DNA of 26,942 bases from Baffinella frigidus (GCA_026770585.1 MU646405.1:231066-258007); one strand, 5' to 3'. Positions 17,201-26,780 are shown, numbered from the stretch's first letter. The notes: generated by a model not told the origin, from the letters alone. Made by a program: numbers and translations.

Positions 17201-20200
17201 CTTCAACGCGATCCTCGCGGATAAGGAGAAGCCCCCCGTCCTCTCCGCCATCATGAAGGTTACACCCTAAACCCTAAAACCTAAACCCCAAAACCTAGAC
17301 CCTAAACCCTCAAACGTGTCTTCTTCTGCTTCTTTTTCTTCATATTACTCGCAGCAAGGTCCTAAACCCTGACACCTAAACCCTAAACCCGGACCCCTGA
17401 ACCTTACACCCTACACCCTACACCAGCTGATGTGCACGGAGAAGGGGCGGGTGTGCACCAACGAGGCCATGGACGTGGTCGGCGGCGCGGGCATCTCCAA
17501 GGGCAAGATGAACTTCGCCGCGACGTGAAACCCTACACCCCCAAACCCTAAACCCTAAACCCTTAACCCTAACTCTGGCGGACAACCCTGATCCCTAATC
17601 CCTAATCCCTAATCCCTAATCCCTAATCCCTAATCCCTAATCCCTAATCCCTAAACCCCCTTCACCATAACTCTGAACCCTAAACCATAAACCATAAACC
17701 ATAAACCATAAACCTCAACCTGAAACCCCACTTCCTGAATCCTCAAAAAATCTAAACCCTAAACCCAACACCCTACAGGGCGTACGTCGCGACGCCGATC
17801 GCCATCACGGTCGAGGGCGCCAACGCGCTCACGTGAGCACCCTACACCCTACACCATAAACCCTAACCCATGAACCTTAAACCATAAACCTCGACTCCAA
17901 ATCCGACATCGCCACCACGGTCGAGGGAGCCAACGCGCTCGCGTGAACCCCAAACCCCAGACCCTAATCCCTACCCGAGCACCCTACATCCTCGAACCTC
18001 AATCCTACCCCCTCAACCCTTACCCATAAACCACAACACTAAACCCCAAACCCCAAACCCTGAACCCTAAAACCTAAAACCTAAAACCTAAAACCTAAAA
18101 CCTGACCTAAAGACCATACACATACACCATACACCACATGCTGCAGACCATAACCCGAATCCCGAATCCCGAAACCAGGCGCTCGCTGATCGTGTTCGGG
18201 CAGGGCCTCACGCGCTCGCACCCCCACCTCCTCAAGCTCATGCAGGCAACCCCCAAACCCAAAACCGACTGTTCTAGAAGCTTTTGGGGGTCGTACCGAT
18301 GGGGGTCGTACCGAATGGTCTAGAAGCTTTACGGGGTCGTACCGAATGTTCTAGAAGCTTTGAGGGGCTCGCGAATCGCGTTCGGGCAGAGCCTCACGCG
18401 CCCGCACCCCCACCCCGTCAAACTCATGCAGGCCAACCCCCGAAACCCTAAAACCCTGTACCCTAAAACCATAAACCATAAATCATAAATAATTAGATCG
18501 ACGATAAACAATATACAATGATAAACAATGAACCTGAAACCCTTAACCCGCACCAGGCGATCCAGCACGGCGACGACATGCCCACGTTCAACAAGGAGCT
18601 CACCAACATCATCAAGCACGCCTTCACCAACCTCGGGTAAAACCCCACAACCCAATCCCTAAAACCCAAACCCTTAACCCTAAACTCTAAAACTCTAAAC
18701 TCTAAACTCTAGACATTCAACCCTCAACCCTAATCCCAAACCCTTAACCCTAAACACCATACCCCAAATCCCAAACCTCCAACCCCTACTAACCCCAAAC
18801 CCCAAACCAAGCGCGGCGTGACGAACCCACACCCCAAAGCCTCACCCCCACACCCAACACCAGGCGCGGGGTGACGCGCGGCCTCGCCGTGCAGATCCAG
18901 TCCAAGGGCAGTGACATCGCGGGGTACTACTCCTGAACCCTAAACCTCACACCCCACACCCTGCCTCACACCCTAACCCCCACACCTCCCACCCTAAACC
19001 CTACCCCACACCCTAAACCCCAAACCTTGCACCTTAAACCCTACCCCACACTCTAAACCCCAAACCTTAAACCCTAAACACTACCCCACACCCTAAACCC
19101 CAAACCTTACACCCTCAACCGTACACCCTACACTCTGAACAATAAACAACACACGATCAACTAAACCCTCAACGCTCAAGCAGGTACTATGAGAACAACC
19201 TCTCGCGGCTGGCTGCCAACTTCGCCTTCTGCTCCGACGTTGGCCTCACCATGGGTAAAACCCCTCAACCATAAAACATAACCCATAAAAATATAAAACA
19301 TAGAACCCTAATCTCTAAACACTCAGCCCTGCACCCTGAACCCTGAACCCTGAACCCTAAACCCTGGACCCTGAACCCTGAACACCAAACGCTACACCCC
19401 AAACACTAAACACTCAACACTACACACTCATCCCCAACCCCTAATCCCTAATCTCCAAGCAATAACGCCTGACCCCTAACGCAGGCGGCGCCATCAAGAC
19501 GGGCGAGTTCATCTCGGGGCGCTACGCGGACATCCTCTCCAACCTCTACATGGTTCAACCCGAAACCCTCAACACTAGACCCTAGACCCGAAACCCGAAT
19601 CCCGCTAAACCCGCTAAAACCGAAACCCGCTTAACCCTAAACTGTGAACCACCACGCAAGAGTGTAGGGCAGACCTGGGAAAACAAGCCAGTTCACACGG
19701 AATTTGTCACAACTTTCCGAAATTTCGATTTTTCTGTGGGAAGAATGTCCACTTATGAACTTAAGAAATAGTAGAATTCTACTATTTCTCCTGTGGGTCA
19801 CTCTGCCCTACACTCTTGCGTGGCAGGGGTACGCGTGCCTGTGGTTCTACGAGCAGAACAAGCACGTCAAGGGCCTGGACAAGCTTCTTGATCTCGCCAT
19901 GGTACTCCCTAAACCCTAAACCTAACCCCTAAACCTTTGGTACGTAATACCTGAACCCTAAACCTTTGGTACGTAATACCTGAACCCTAAACCTAAACTC
20001 TGAACCCAAAACTCTGCACTCTAAAAACGAAACCTGAAACCCGAAACATTTTTACTCTGGAGACACTGATTCTGACGCTGGGGCCTGAACCCCAAATCTC
20101 AAACCCTAAAGCCCGAACCCTACACCAGGCGGACGTGTGCAAGAACATCCAGGAGGCCTTCTTCGGCCTCTTCACCAACTTCCCGGTAAACCCTTAACCC

Positions 20201-21061
20201 CAAACCCCAAACCCCACACCCCCACACCCCCACACCCCCACACCCCCACATCCCCACATCCCCACACCCCCACACACCAAACCCTAAATCCCAACCCCCA
20301 CACCCCACACCCCAAACCCCAAACCCTAACCTCCAAACCTCCAAACCTTACACCAGGTCACCCTCGTGGGCCCCGTGATGCGCGTGTACACGCTCCCGCG
20401 AAACCACTGACCCCAAACCCTAACCCCCAACCCGTGCACCAGGTCCCCCTGATGGGCCCGGTGATGCGTGTGGCCACGTTCCCGCGCGGCCGCGAGTACC
20501 ACGCTGCCTCGGACAGCCTCCGCCGCCAGGTGCCGACCCCCCTCTTCTCTTCCTATGCCAACGCTCTCGCCTGCCTACCTGCGTACAGAGTTCCGCGCGC
20601 CCCTTCCCCGCGCTCCCGCCCCCCGACTGACTCGCTGGCTGGCTGGCTGGCGGCACGAACACCGAACACCGAACACCGAAACCCACAACTCTGAATCCGC
20701 AACTCTCAACATTTGACCCCAACAGGTGGCGAACCTGATCACGACGCCGACGGAGGTGCGGGCGCTCCTCACGGACGGCGTCTTCGTGTCCGAGGACCCT
20801 TTGGACCGCATCAACCAGATCGTGCGCGCGCTCCCGCTCGCCCACGAGGCGGACATGTACCTCGCGGCGTGCCGCAAGGAGAAGCGCCAGCCGTCTGCCG
20901 CCGAGCAGGCGGTCATCAACCAGGCCGAGGAGCTCCGCGAGCTCATCATCCAGGTGGACGTCTTCGACACCCTCGCGGGCAAGAACCACCGCGGCGAGGA
21001 CATGAAGGCCACGTGGTCCGTCGAGCCGTTCGAGGGCTCCAAGGCCCTGGCTGCGCACTAA
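14300..21061 (+). CDS. fadE-like: FadE-type acyl-CoA dehydrogenase, 21 exons, N terminus missing
   Basis: The family removes two hydrogens from acyl-CoA to FAD, the first step of beta-oxidation. Exons: 14300-14666, 14902-14972, 15120-15302, 15506-15578, 15776-15858, 15924-15966, 16110-16259, 16386-16423, 16586-16666, 17145-17258, 17427-17524, 17779-17832, 18179-18245, 18557-18636, 18864-18923, 19184-19254, 19485-19552, 19827-19901, 20129-20185, 20443-20529, 20726-21061 (TAA). Phases match at every junction; the total is about 751 codons, against 814 in E. coli FadE. Diagnostic blocks: [51 protein letters not shown] (flavin/substrate region), [15 protein letters not shown] and [13 protein letters not shown], whose Glu matches the catalytic-base position; the DUF1974-type C-terminal part follows. 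Donors after exons 3, 5 and 13 are GC. Twenty of 21 exons start with G after AG. The first exon may begin a few codons earlier. About 65 N-terminal residues are not visible. Confidence 0.9.
14818..14833 (+). pseudogene. short upstream mimic of dehydrogenase exon 2 start
   Basis: CCCAGGTTTCTCCGCC resembles the acceptor and start of exon 2 (GCAGGCTTCTCCGCG). It is only about 13 bp long, so it is weak on its own and is listed because it follows the pattern of the longer copies. Confidence 0.35.
16724..16757 (+). pseudogene. downstream copy of the 3' end and donor of exon 9
   Basis: CCCCATCGCGAGCATGGAGG followed by GCGTCCAAGTACT repeats the end of exon 16586-16666. The donor has changed from CAG|GTAC to CAA|GTAC. 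It lies in the following intron. Confidence 0.85.
17903..17942 (+). pseudogene. downstream copy of the 3' half and donor of exon 12
   Basis: It repeats the second half of exon 17779-17832 (ACGGTCGAGG and CCAACGCGCTC) with about five changes and ends GC|GTGAAC. It lies about 70 bp after the real donor. Confidence 0.85.
18269..18366 (+). repeat. about 40-bp tandem repeat between exon 13 and its copy
   Basis: Three TTCTAGAAGCTTT units (one reads GTCTAGAAG) alternate with GGGGTCGTACCGA. The array is not telomere-like and lies exactly between exon 13 and its duplicate. Confidence 0.85.
18366..18431 (+). pseudogene. almost full-length duplicate of exon 13
   Basis: It matches exon 18179-18245 over nearly its whole length, reading [20 protein letters not shown] against [21 protein letters not shown]. 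It ends CAG|GCCAAC, so the GC donor is preserved. The frame is open and a weak TTTGAG|G acceptor would keep phase. An alternative exon cannot be excluded, but the substitutions at conserved positions suggest decay. Confidence 0.75.
18805..18824 (+). pseudogene. upstream copy of the acceptor and start of exon 15
   Basis: ACCAAGCGCGGCGTGACG repeats ACCAGGCGCGGGGTGACG at 18860-18877. The acceptor AG|G has become AAG|C. Confidence 0.65.
19652..19823. mobile_element. 172-bp MITE inside intron 17, abutting the acceptor of exon 18
   Basis: CCACGCAAGAGTGTAGGGCA and TGCCCTACACTCTTGCGTGG are perfect inverted ends, with an internal AGTAGAATTCTACT palindrome. Only CAG separates the right end from exon 19827-19901, so the element supplies the pyrimidine-rich tract before the splice site. 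Confidence 0.9.
20351..20400 (+). pseudogene. upstream 5'-part copy of exon 20
   Basis: Fifty bp including the CACCAG acceptor match 20437-20486 at a constant offset of 86 bp with roughly eight differences. It would read [15 protein letters not shown] against [15 protein letters not shown]. It then runs into AAACCACTGA with no donor, so it is not a usable exon. Confidence 0.85.
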
Positions 21062-21970
21062 GCGTGCCAGAGTGCTGTCGTCGGGCCGCATGTGAGGACT
21101 ATCCGGGGATAGGCCCGCCTCTGCAGACGTTGGAGCCAGTGGTCGTGCGTCAGTGACTGACGACAGCCAAGTGAGACTAGGGCAGGTGTAGAAGTAGTGC
21201 CGGGGTAATAATAAATTCGGGATGCCCCCAGACAACTCTCGACTCCTGCTTTAGTTTTCGGGTTCTGTTTTCGGGGTGCTCGGAGATTCAGGGGCGGGTG
21301 GTACTGGGCGGGGTTGGGGCCTGGGACATGGGTCTGTTATTCAGTTTTTCGACTAAAAAACTGGCCCAAAATGGCGGGTGACAGCCCCCGCCTCTGCGTG
21401 CGCCCCCTCGGCGCTCCGCTATCTGATGAGGTTGTTGGCGAGAGAGGGACAGAGGCGTGTTGGGGGGGGGTGAGAGGTTGTTGTGGAGGGATGTCCGGGA
21501 GAACACCCTTGATCGAGCCTCTGTCGGTGTCGGCGTTCATACATGTTGATCACAAGGCGGTCCCAGAAGGGAGCGTGCAGGCTGCAGGTGCCCTGCAGGG
21601 TCATCTCATGCGCCTCTGCGTGCGGTTCGGCGCTCCCCTACAGGGATCTCTGGGCGCTGCGTGTCCTTAGTCACGAGTCACCCCTGTACATGCTCTGAAC
21701 AGCAAGCATCGACTCCGTGTTTTCAACAATCTGACACGGGGAGGCAGTAACGGCTCAGAGGACATTTAATCACACCTGGGGGCACGGTGGACTGGCGACG
21801 CGCAGAGCAGCTCCAACGCCGCGCCTCCTCGCTGTCCCAGAACTGCCAAGGGTCGGGATCTTAGAGATTGAATCCTCCCGGAGAATGCCATTGGGAACTC
21901 CGACCACATCGTCATTTTGAGCCCCTTTATTCCAGTTTTCCGCTCTTCGCGCCAAATCAATAAGTGTTAA
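21062..21970. other. 3' flank of the dehydrogenase gene, no gene seen
   Basis: It holds a one-armed copy of the 8951 MITE (21095-21150) and a repeat shared with 4668-4718 (21321-21369). A short GAACACCCTTGATCGAGCCT segment is similar to 4277-4296. The ORFs are low-complexity or antisense and none is convincing. Confidence 0.5.
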
Positions 21971-22345
21971 GTGGTAAAGGACCTAAAACACATATCCCCC
22001 AAAACAAATTCCGCGCTTCGCACAAAAAGCACTCACCCACAGATCCTCCAAAAAAATCCCGCCCTTCGCGCGGAAAACTCTTTCCCGGTAAGCCCCCCAA
22101 AAAATACCGCGGGAAAACACTATCCCCCCCACAAAATACCAACTCCCGCAACTCACTGTTTCCAGTCTCCTGCCTCGAGTTTGCTCCACTTTTTCCATCT
22201 GATTGCCGCAAACGACGTACAAAGAGCTCCTTCTTAAAAGAGTCGCAACCCCCCTTGTGCAGGGGGGTTTAAGAGGGTCGTGATCCCCATACAAGGAGGT
22301 CGCGACTCACTTACAAGGGAGTCGCGACCCCCTTATCATGGGGGT
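21970..22345. repeat. two minisatellite-like tandem blocks
   Basis: At about 21985-22130 the unit is roughly CCCCCAAAAAAT(T)CCGCxCTTCGCGC. At about 22240-22345 it is roughly GTCGCGACCCCCTTATxxxGGG, three to four units. Periodic ORFs here are artefacts. Confidence 0.65.
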
Positions 22346-22627
22346 CTGAAAAATTGCGCTTAGAGTAATTGGACCCTTCCGCGTCGTTTGCGCGTATTTT
22401 CAGGTCCCTGGGAGTCCGTAAACTTGCCGTCGAAGTCCATAATTAGTCCCAATTCGAGATCCGGACCTTGAATATTTGCACTTAGGGTGTGATCCTGTAA
22501 AAACAGATTTCGACCTTGGAGGGACATGTTTATCTATCAGATTGTTCCTAAGTTTGTCTGTGGGTCCCATCTACAAAAGGATTCATCCATATTCTTCCAT
22601 CTAGTCACTATTCCTCTTTTATCAAAC

Positions 22628-22654
22628 AAATAGCGCGCCGAAGGCGCGCTATTT
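22628..22654. repeat. perfect 12-bp stem hairpin
   Basis: AAATAGCGCGCC, loop GAA, GGCGCGCTATTT. It looks like a bacterial terminator but has no gene before it. In this genome it is more likely the tip of a decayed inverted-repeat element. Confidence 0.8.
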
Positions 22655-22954
22655 ATTGTTTTTGTGAAACCACTTTCTGCAGGATAAGTTCCGGTGTCCG
22701 CCTATCCACACAGCGGACTTCGAAGTGGGTTTGAATAAAGCCGGGGTTTTGAGCGCCTAAAGGACCTAAAGGCCTGATCCACATAACCTGTACAAACGGT
22801 CATCTGAAGCCTGAATTTTTTTGAATTTTTGTTTCAGGGTCCAGGCGGGGGGGGTGGGCTAGGTGGGGGGGGAGGGTCAGTTGAGGGGCGGGGGGGGGGG
22901 GGGCGCCATGCGGGGGGCCATGGGCTGAAAAAAATGGGCAAAACTGTTTTTGCG

Positions 22955-23000
22955 AAAAGACTTAAAATTGTAAGGGCCCCTTACAATTTCAAGTCCTTTT
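22955..23000. repeat. inverted repeat around GGGCCC
   Basis: AAAAGACTTAAAATTGTAAG pairs with CTTACAATTTCAAGTCCTTTT with one extra base. It resembles a short MITE without obvious target duplication. Confidence 0.7.
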
Positions 23001-23117
23001 CAAAATCGTTTCCGGCCATTTAAAATTTTGGGCCTAAGGGAAAATGTGAGGATCTCCGGCCATTTTAAAAAATTGAGGTGACCGTTTTTCAGATCAGCCC
23101 GCTCAAAAAATCAACTA

Positions 23118-23218
23118 TCCCTTAAGTGCCCATGCCGCCAAATTTGACAGCCAAGAGGTCCTAGGCAGGTCCTAGGGCCCTACCGTAGGGCGTATGAGCC
23201 TACTGGTCACTTAAGGGA
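23118..23218. mobile_element. family 1 MITE, copy c
   Basis: TCCCTTAAGTGCC at the left and GGTCACTTAAGGGA at the right, preceded by TA. The right half is identical to the other copies; the left half is diverged. Confidence 0.75.
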
Positions 23219-23990
23219 CAACCCCTAAGCGATAAGACCCAGGACCCTACGGTAGGCAGCCCGTAACGGAAAGGTGGCCCAATTTGGGCCGAAAATGCTT
23301 TCGTAGCCCGCTGTGTAGTGGTACGAGCTCGTAGGACTTGCCAAATCGAACTTCTATTGGATATGCAGTGTTTTAAATTCAAACAAGCCGCTCCCTCCGA
23401 GTCCCTCGCCTCGCCCCGATATTGATTTCCAAATTCATCAATCCGGTTAAACCTTGCACCAGATGACAAGTTTCCCAAAGTACGACTTGCGACACGATAT
23501 TTTTCCTCAACTGTTCCCCACACATTGCCAGATGAGAGGGTTACAACCTCAGGACGGAACCGCGATCGCAGCCTATCCTTCAAACCACCGTTGCCACATC
23601 AGGCTTCGTCCTCGGAGAGCAGCCCCGGCGCGAAGGCACTCCAACAGGAGAAGGCGCGAAAGCACTCAGGACGGAAGCATCAGAGGATCCTCTCCTATCT
23701 ACGATGCAACACCGCGATGCGCCGGTCAAGACCGACTCCTGCATCTCGTATCTCTCGTTAGATATGAAGACCAAGTGAGGTGCGAGCAAGAGGCGATGTG
23801 AGTATAATACAAAGCACCAAAACACCAAATGTGTAAGCACCCCCACAAACGCCCAGGTTACGTAGGACTTAGAATTGTACACGTTGTGTACAAATGCATT
23901 GGGGGTAACCATGTTCAGTGTCGTGTCGAGTTTTTTATGGCCCAGATCTTCCTGTACATGGGGTGTCGGGGCTATGCAATCAGACCTTCA
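23219..23990. other. region without an established gene
   Basis: A minus-strand frame over about 23300-23580 (including LSSGNVWGTVEEKYRVASRT and FNRIDEFGNQYRGEA) has ordinary amino-acid composition and could be an exon remnant. It has no clear ATG, and its 3' end runs into repeat sequence. I do not assign it. Confidence 0.3.
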
Positions 23991-24134
23991 GAACACTGCC
24001 CGGATTTGGGTCCCCCGTTTTCTTAATTTAGTACGAGCTCGCACCAGAGAGTTGACTAAATATCGCGTTTAGACAACCCTCTGGTACTAAATCAAGAAAA
24101 TAGATACCGACTGATGTCGGAGCCGTGTTCTTAT
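23990..24134. mobile_element. family 3 element, copy b
   Basis: AGAACACTGCCCGGATTTGG through CGACTGATGTCGGAGCCGTG and GTTCTTA, with the TTTTCTTAATTTAGTAC hairpin core. Confidence 0.7.
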
Positions 24135-24443
24135 ACACTCCTGTTCTTTCCAGATCCCTGTACCTCGCTCATAAGACAGCGCCACCCCCTATGACCCTAC
24201 AGTACAGGGGTTACATGTACTCGCGGTTAAGAACAAGCATCTCTGAGTCGGTCGCTGTGTGTTCTCAAAAAATTATGGTACAACGGAATCCGCGTTGCGG
24301 TCCTTAAATTGCGGTCCTTAAATTAAGGCACGCATGCACATATCCGCTCGCTGTGGTCCTTGATTTCATCAAATTCGAGGACCGCGCCCAACTCGGTCCG
24401 TGTGCGTTCCTTATTTCGACCAAAGGCGAATCTCACTTCTCTC

Positions 24444-24505
24444 CAACCTTCAACCCTCAGGGTTGAAGGTTGAGGGTTGAAGGCTGTGGGTTGAGTGTTG
24501 AAGGT

Positions 24506-24537
<32 letters not shown>

Positions 24538-24543
24538 GGTTGT
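24444..24543. repeat. GGGTTGA array with an inverted start
   Basis: CAACCTTCAACCCTCA is followed at once by GGGTTGAAGGTTGAGGGTTG and further GGTTGA units. It is a telomere-like variant not attached to a recognised exon. Confidence 0.7.
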
Positions 24544-24949
24544 AAAATGGTCACATGGTGAGTTGGGTGGGGGGTTGGTGCAATTTTCAGGCTGCACCAC
24601 TCGGGAACCCAGTTTCTCCCGGGAAATCTTTGCACTTTTTTCGTCTTCAAAACGCGGTGGCTCCATTCTCCGGGGGTGAACAGCGATGTTGGTCCAAAAA
24701 TAATTCGCGGTCGGTCACGGTCCTCAAAAAAATAAGGTCACCGAAATCCGCTCGCTTTGCGGTCTTTAAATTAAGGCACGCAAGCACATCCGCTCGCTTC
24801 AGAATCCGCTCTGTGTTCTTAAATTGTGTGTCCTGAATCGCGAGTAACCCCTGTACGCCTATGCCTAGGGCCCCATGATGGTCCTAGGGAGGGGGGGTGG
24901 GAGGTCACAGATTTTTTAGCGAGGTACTTATGTACAGGGGTATCTGGGC

Positions 24950-25359
24950 TACAGGGCTTACTCGATCATAAGGTCACACACTTTTTTGTTGTGTCGTGTG
25001 GGATCTTAAATAATTAAGGTCCACAGAAGTGTGGTGTGGTGTGGGACCTCAAATATGCACCTGAAAATTTTCATCGAAAAAAGTGCTTTTTTCGATTTTG
25101 TTTGTCGAAAGTGCCTTTTCCAGCACCTTTTCGGCTTTTTGAGAACCGGAAATTGGGAAACGTAGGCCCGTTTCGACCCGAAAATTCGCCAGCTCCATTC
25201 TCCGGGGGGGTTAGCACTCAAAAGACCAATTTTTTTCCGCTGTGTCAAGGTCCGCATTTTTTGTGGTGTGGTGTGGGACCTTAAATAATTAAGGTCCACA
25301 TCTCAGTTTACGGTATGTGGCCATCTATTGTGTGACCTTATGCTCGAGTAAGCCCTGTA
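24950..25359. mobile_element. 410-bp inverted-repeat element
   Basis: TACAGGGCTTACTCGATCAT and AAGGTCACACA at the left pair with TGTGTGACCTTAT and GCTCGAGTAAGCCCTGTA at the right. Inside, TAAATAATTAAGGTCCACA occurs twice near GTGTGGTGTGGTGTGGGACC. No transposase frame is seen. Confidence 0.8.
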
Positions 25360-25383
25360 CATGTATGTTACGCAACCAGAACT

Positions 25384-25500
25384 TAGGAACACAGACCGGA
25401 TTTGCCCCCCCCGTTTTCTTCAATCAGTACCAGAGGATTGACTCATCGCAAGATTTTTTTATCAAAACAGACACCGCCCGATGTCGGAGCACCAGTGTGC
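25384..25500. mobile_element. family 3 element, copy c
   Basis: GGAACACAGACCGGATTTGC to CGATGTCGGAGCACCAGTG. The central hairpin is partly lost. Confidence 0.7.
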
Positions 25501-25501
25501 T

Positions 25502-25610
25502 TACAGGGGTACCTCGCTCATAAGAAAACGCCCCCCCCCTAGGGCCCTACAGTGGGGCCCTATGGGGTCCCTAGGGGGAAGCGTTTTCTTATGAGCGAGG
25601 TACCCCTGTA
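25502..25610. mobile_element. family 2 element, copy c
   Basis: TACAGGGGTACCTCGCTCAT and ATGAGCGAGGTACCCCTGTA are perfect 20-bp inverted ends. This is the best-preserved copy. Confidence 0.85.
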
Positions 25611-25831
25611 TCCCAGATACTCCTGTTCCTGTATCTATAGTAGGAGGTGGAGTTAGAATCCATCCGGAAAATGCTGGTATGAGCGGCCGACACGGGGTAC
25701 AGTAAGTGGCACAACGCGTCGAGCATGTGCGGCGCTGACGCTGGTTGTTTGGCAATAAATTATCAATCTCTCTGGGGCGGATCTCGCTCTGGTGGGAGGG
25801 ATTCGCGCGAAGCTTGGGCGCACTCACGGCC

Positions 25832-25971
25832 TTATCCGGGGAAACCTATTTTTCTTTAGTTTGATGGCAAGGAAAATTACTACACAATTCGTTCTTATTA
25901 GTAATATTAAAGCATTTATGTTGTAATTTTCCTTGCCATCAAACTAAAGAAAAACAGGTTTCCCCGGATAA
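25832..25971. mobile_element. 140-bp MITE with GGCC target duplication, nested in a dispersed repeat
   Basis: TTATCCGGGGAAACCTATTT and its near-complement AAACAGGTTTCCCCGGATAA head arms of about 49 bp with one mismatch. It is flanked by GGCC at 25828-25831 and 25972-25975. The same host repeat at 13893-14030 reads CTCACGGCCGTG with a single GGCC, which is the empty site. Confidence 0.9.
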
Positions 25972-26680
25972 GGCCGTGTCTCGGGAGCCAGGGCGTGCGC
26001 TTCTCTGTGTGCGTTCAGCGCCGGCTAGCGAACGCTTGGAACACTCGTTGATACACCCCACCATGTTTTTTGTCTCGCTCATCTTGCTCTGGTCGGAGGG
26101 ATGTGCGCGATGCGTGGGCGCACTCATTGCATCTCCTTGTTTACTTTCGAGTGCATGCAACCTCCCACAAAACGCTTGCAACTCTAAGCACCGGCCGCGC
26201 GCAACGCGGCGGGTGCATACGTCTGTTGAAACAGCGCTCGGGCAGCCACCCTTCTAGGACACTCGATGGCTAGCTATGCCCGAGGCGCCTCTATGGCCAA
26301 GGAGTCACTTAAGTGGCGGACGGCCACTTACGGGACAACCGAGGCGCTCTTGAGTCACAAAGGCTGGCACCGAGGTAGCCTCGGGAAGACAAGAGACCCG
26401 ATGAGCCTCTCACCCCCTCAGAGACACTCTCGAGGCGGGCCCGACGTAAACCCGGTCCCGCGGCGGGGCTCGTCCAGGACGAGCCCGCCTCGGGACGTTG
26501 GAGCCACTGCTCTATCTCTCAAGTGGCGAGGGGATCTTCTAGGACCCCCCACAGCTCCAACGCTCCTACGTATGGCCTACGGTAGGAGCGTATGAGGCTA
26601 CTCGCAACTGAAAGGAGCGTATGAGGCTACTCGCAACTTAAGGCCCAGTCCGCGGTGTCCACGTTGGAGTCACTGCTCTA

Positions 26681-26780
26681 TCCCTTAAGTGACCAGGCCT
26701 CCAAATTTGGGGGCCTGAGGTCCTAGGCAGGTCCTAGGGCCCTACCGTAGGGCGTATGAGCCTACTGGGCACTTAAGGGA
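26681..26780. mobile_element. family 1 MITE, copy d, TA-flanked
   Basis: TCCCTTAAGTGACCAG to CTGGGCACTTAAGGGA, exactly 100 bp, TA on both sides. Almost identical to 3983-4082, suggesting recent movement. Confidence 0.85.

Larger units (their letters stand above)
14667..20725 (+). repeat. telomere-like introns of the dehydrogenase gene
   Basis: Twenty introns of about 65-480 bp are made largely of CCCTAAA, CCCTACA, CCCTCAA, CCATAAA and CCCTAAT units, all with the C-rich strand as sense. The purest stretches are at about 16045-16090, 16805-16830, 17585-17655 (ATCCCTA units) and 18068-18100. Unique sequence is limited to parts of 16840-17140 and the MITE at 19652-19823. Confidence 0.9.

Noticed and set aside
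20351-20400. Genuine additional exon of the dehydrogenase
   Set aside because: It has an acceptor but no donor, hits TGA soon after, and duplicates the start of the next exon, which alone fits the family alignment.
20420-21235. 271-codon minus-strand ORF
   Set aside because: It is antisense to the last two dehydrogenase exons and made possible by GC-rich codons.
22628-22660. Rho-independent terminator
   Set aside because: The stem and following T-rich bases fit, but there is no bacterial gene and the setting is a eukaryotic repeat desert.
23200-23583. 127-codon minus-strand gene
   Set aside because: The start is TTG, the 3' end reads into a MITE and telomere-free repeat sequence, and no family or splice structure supports it.
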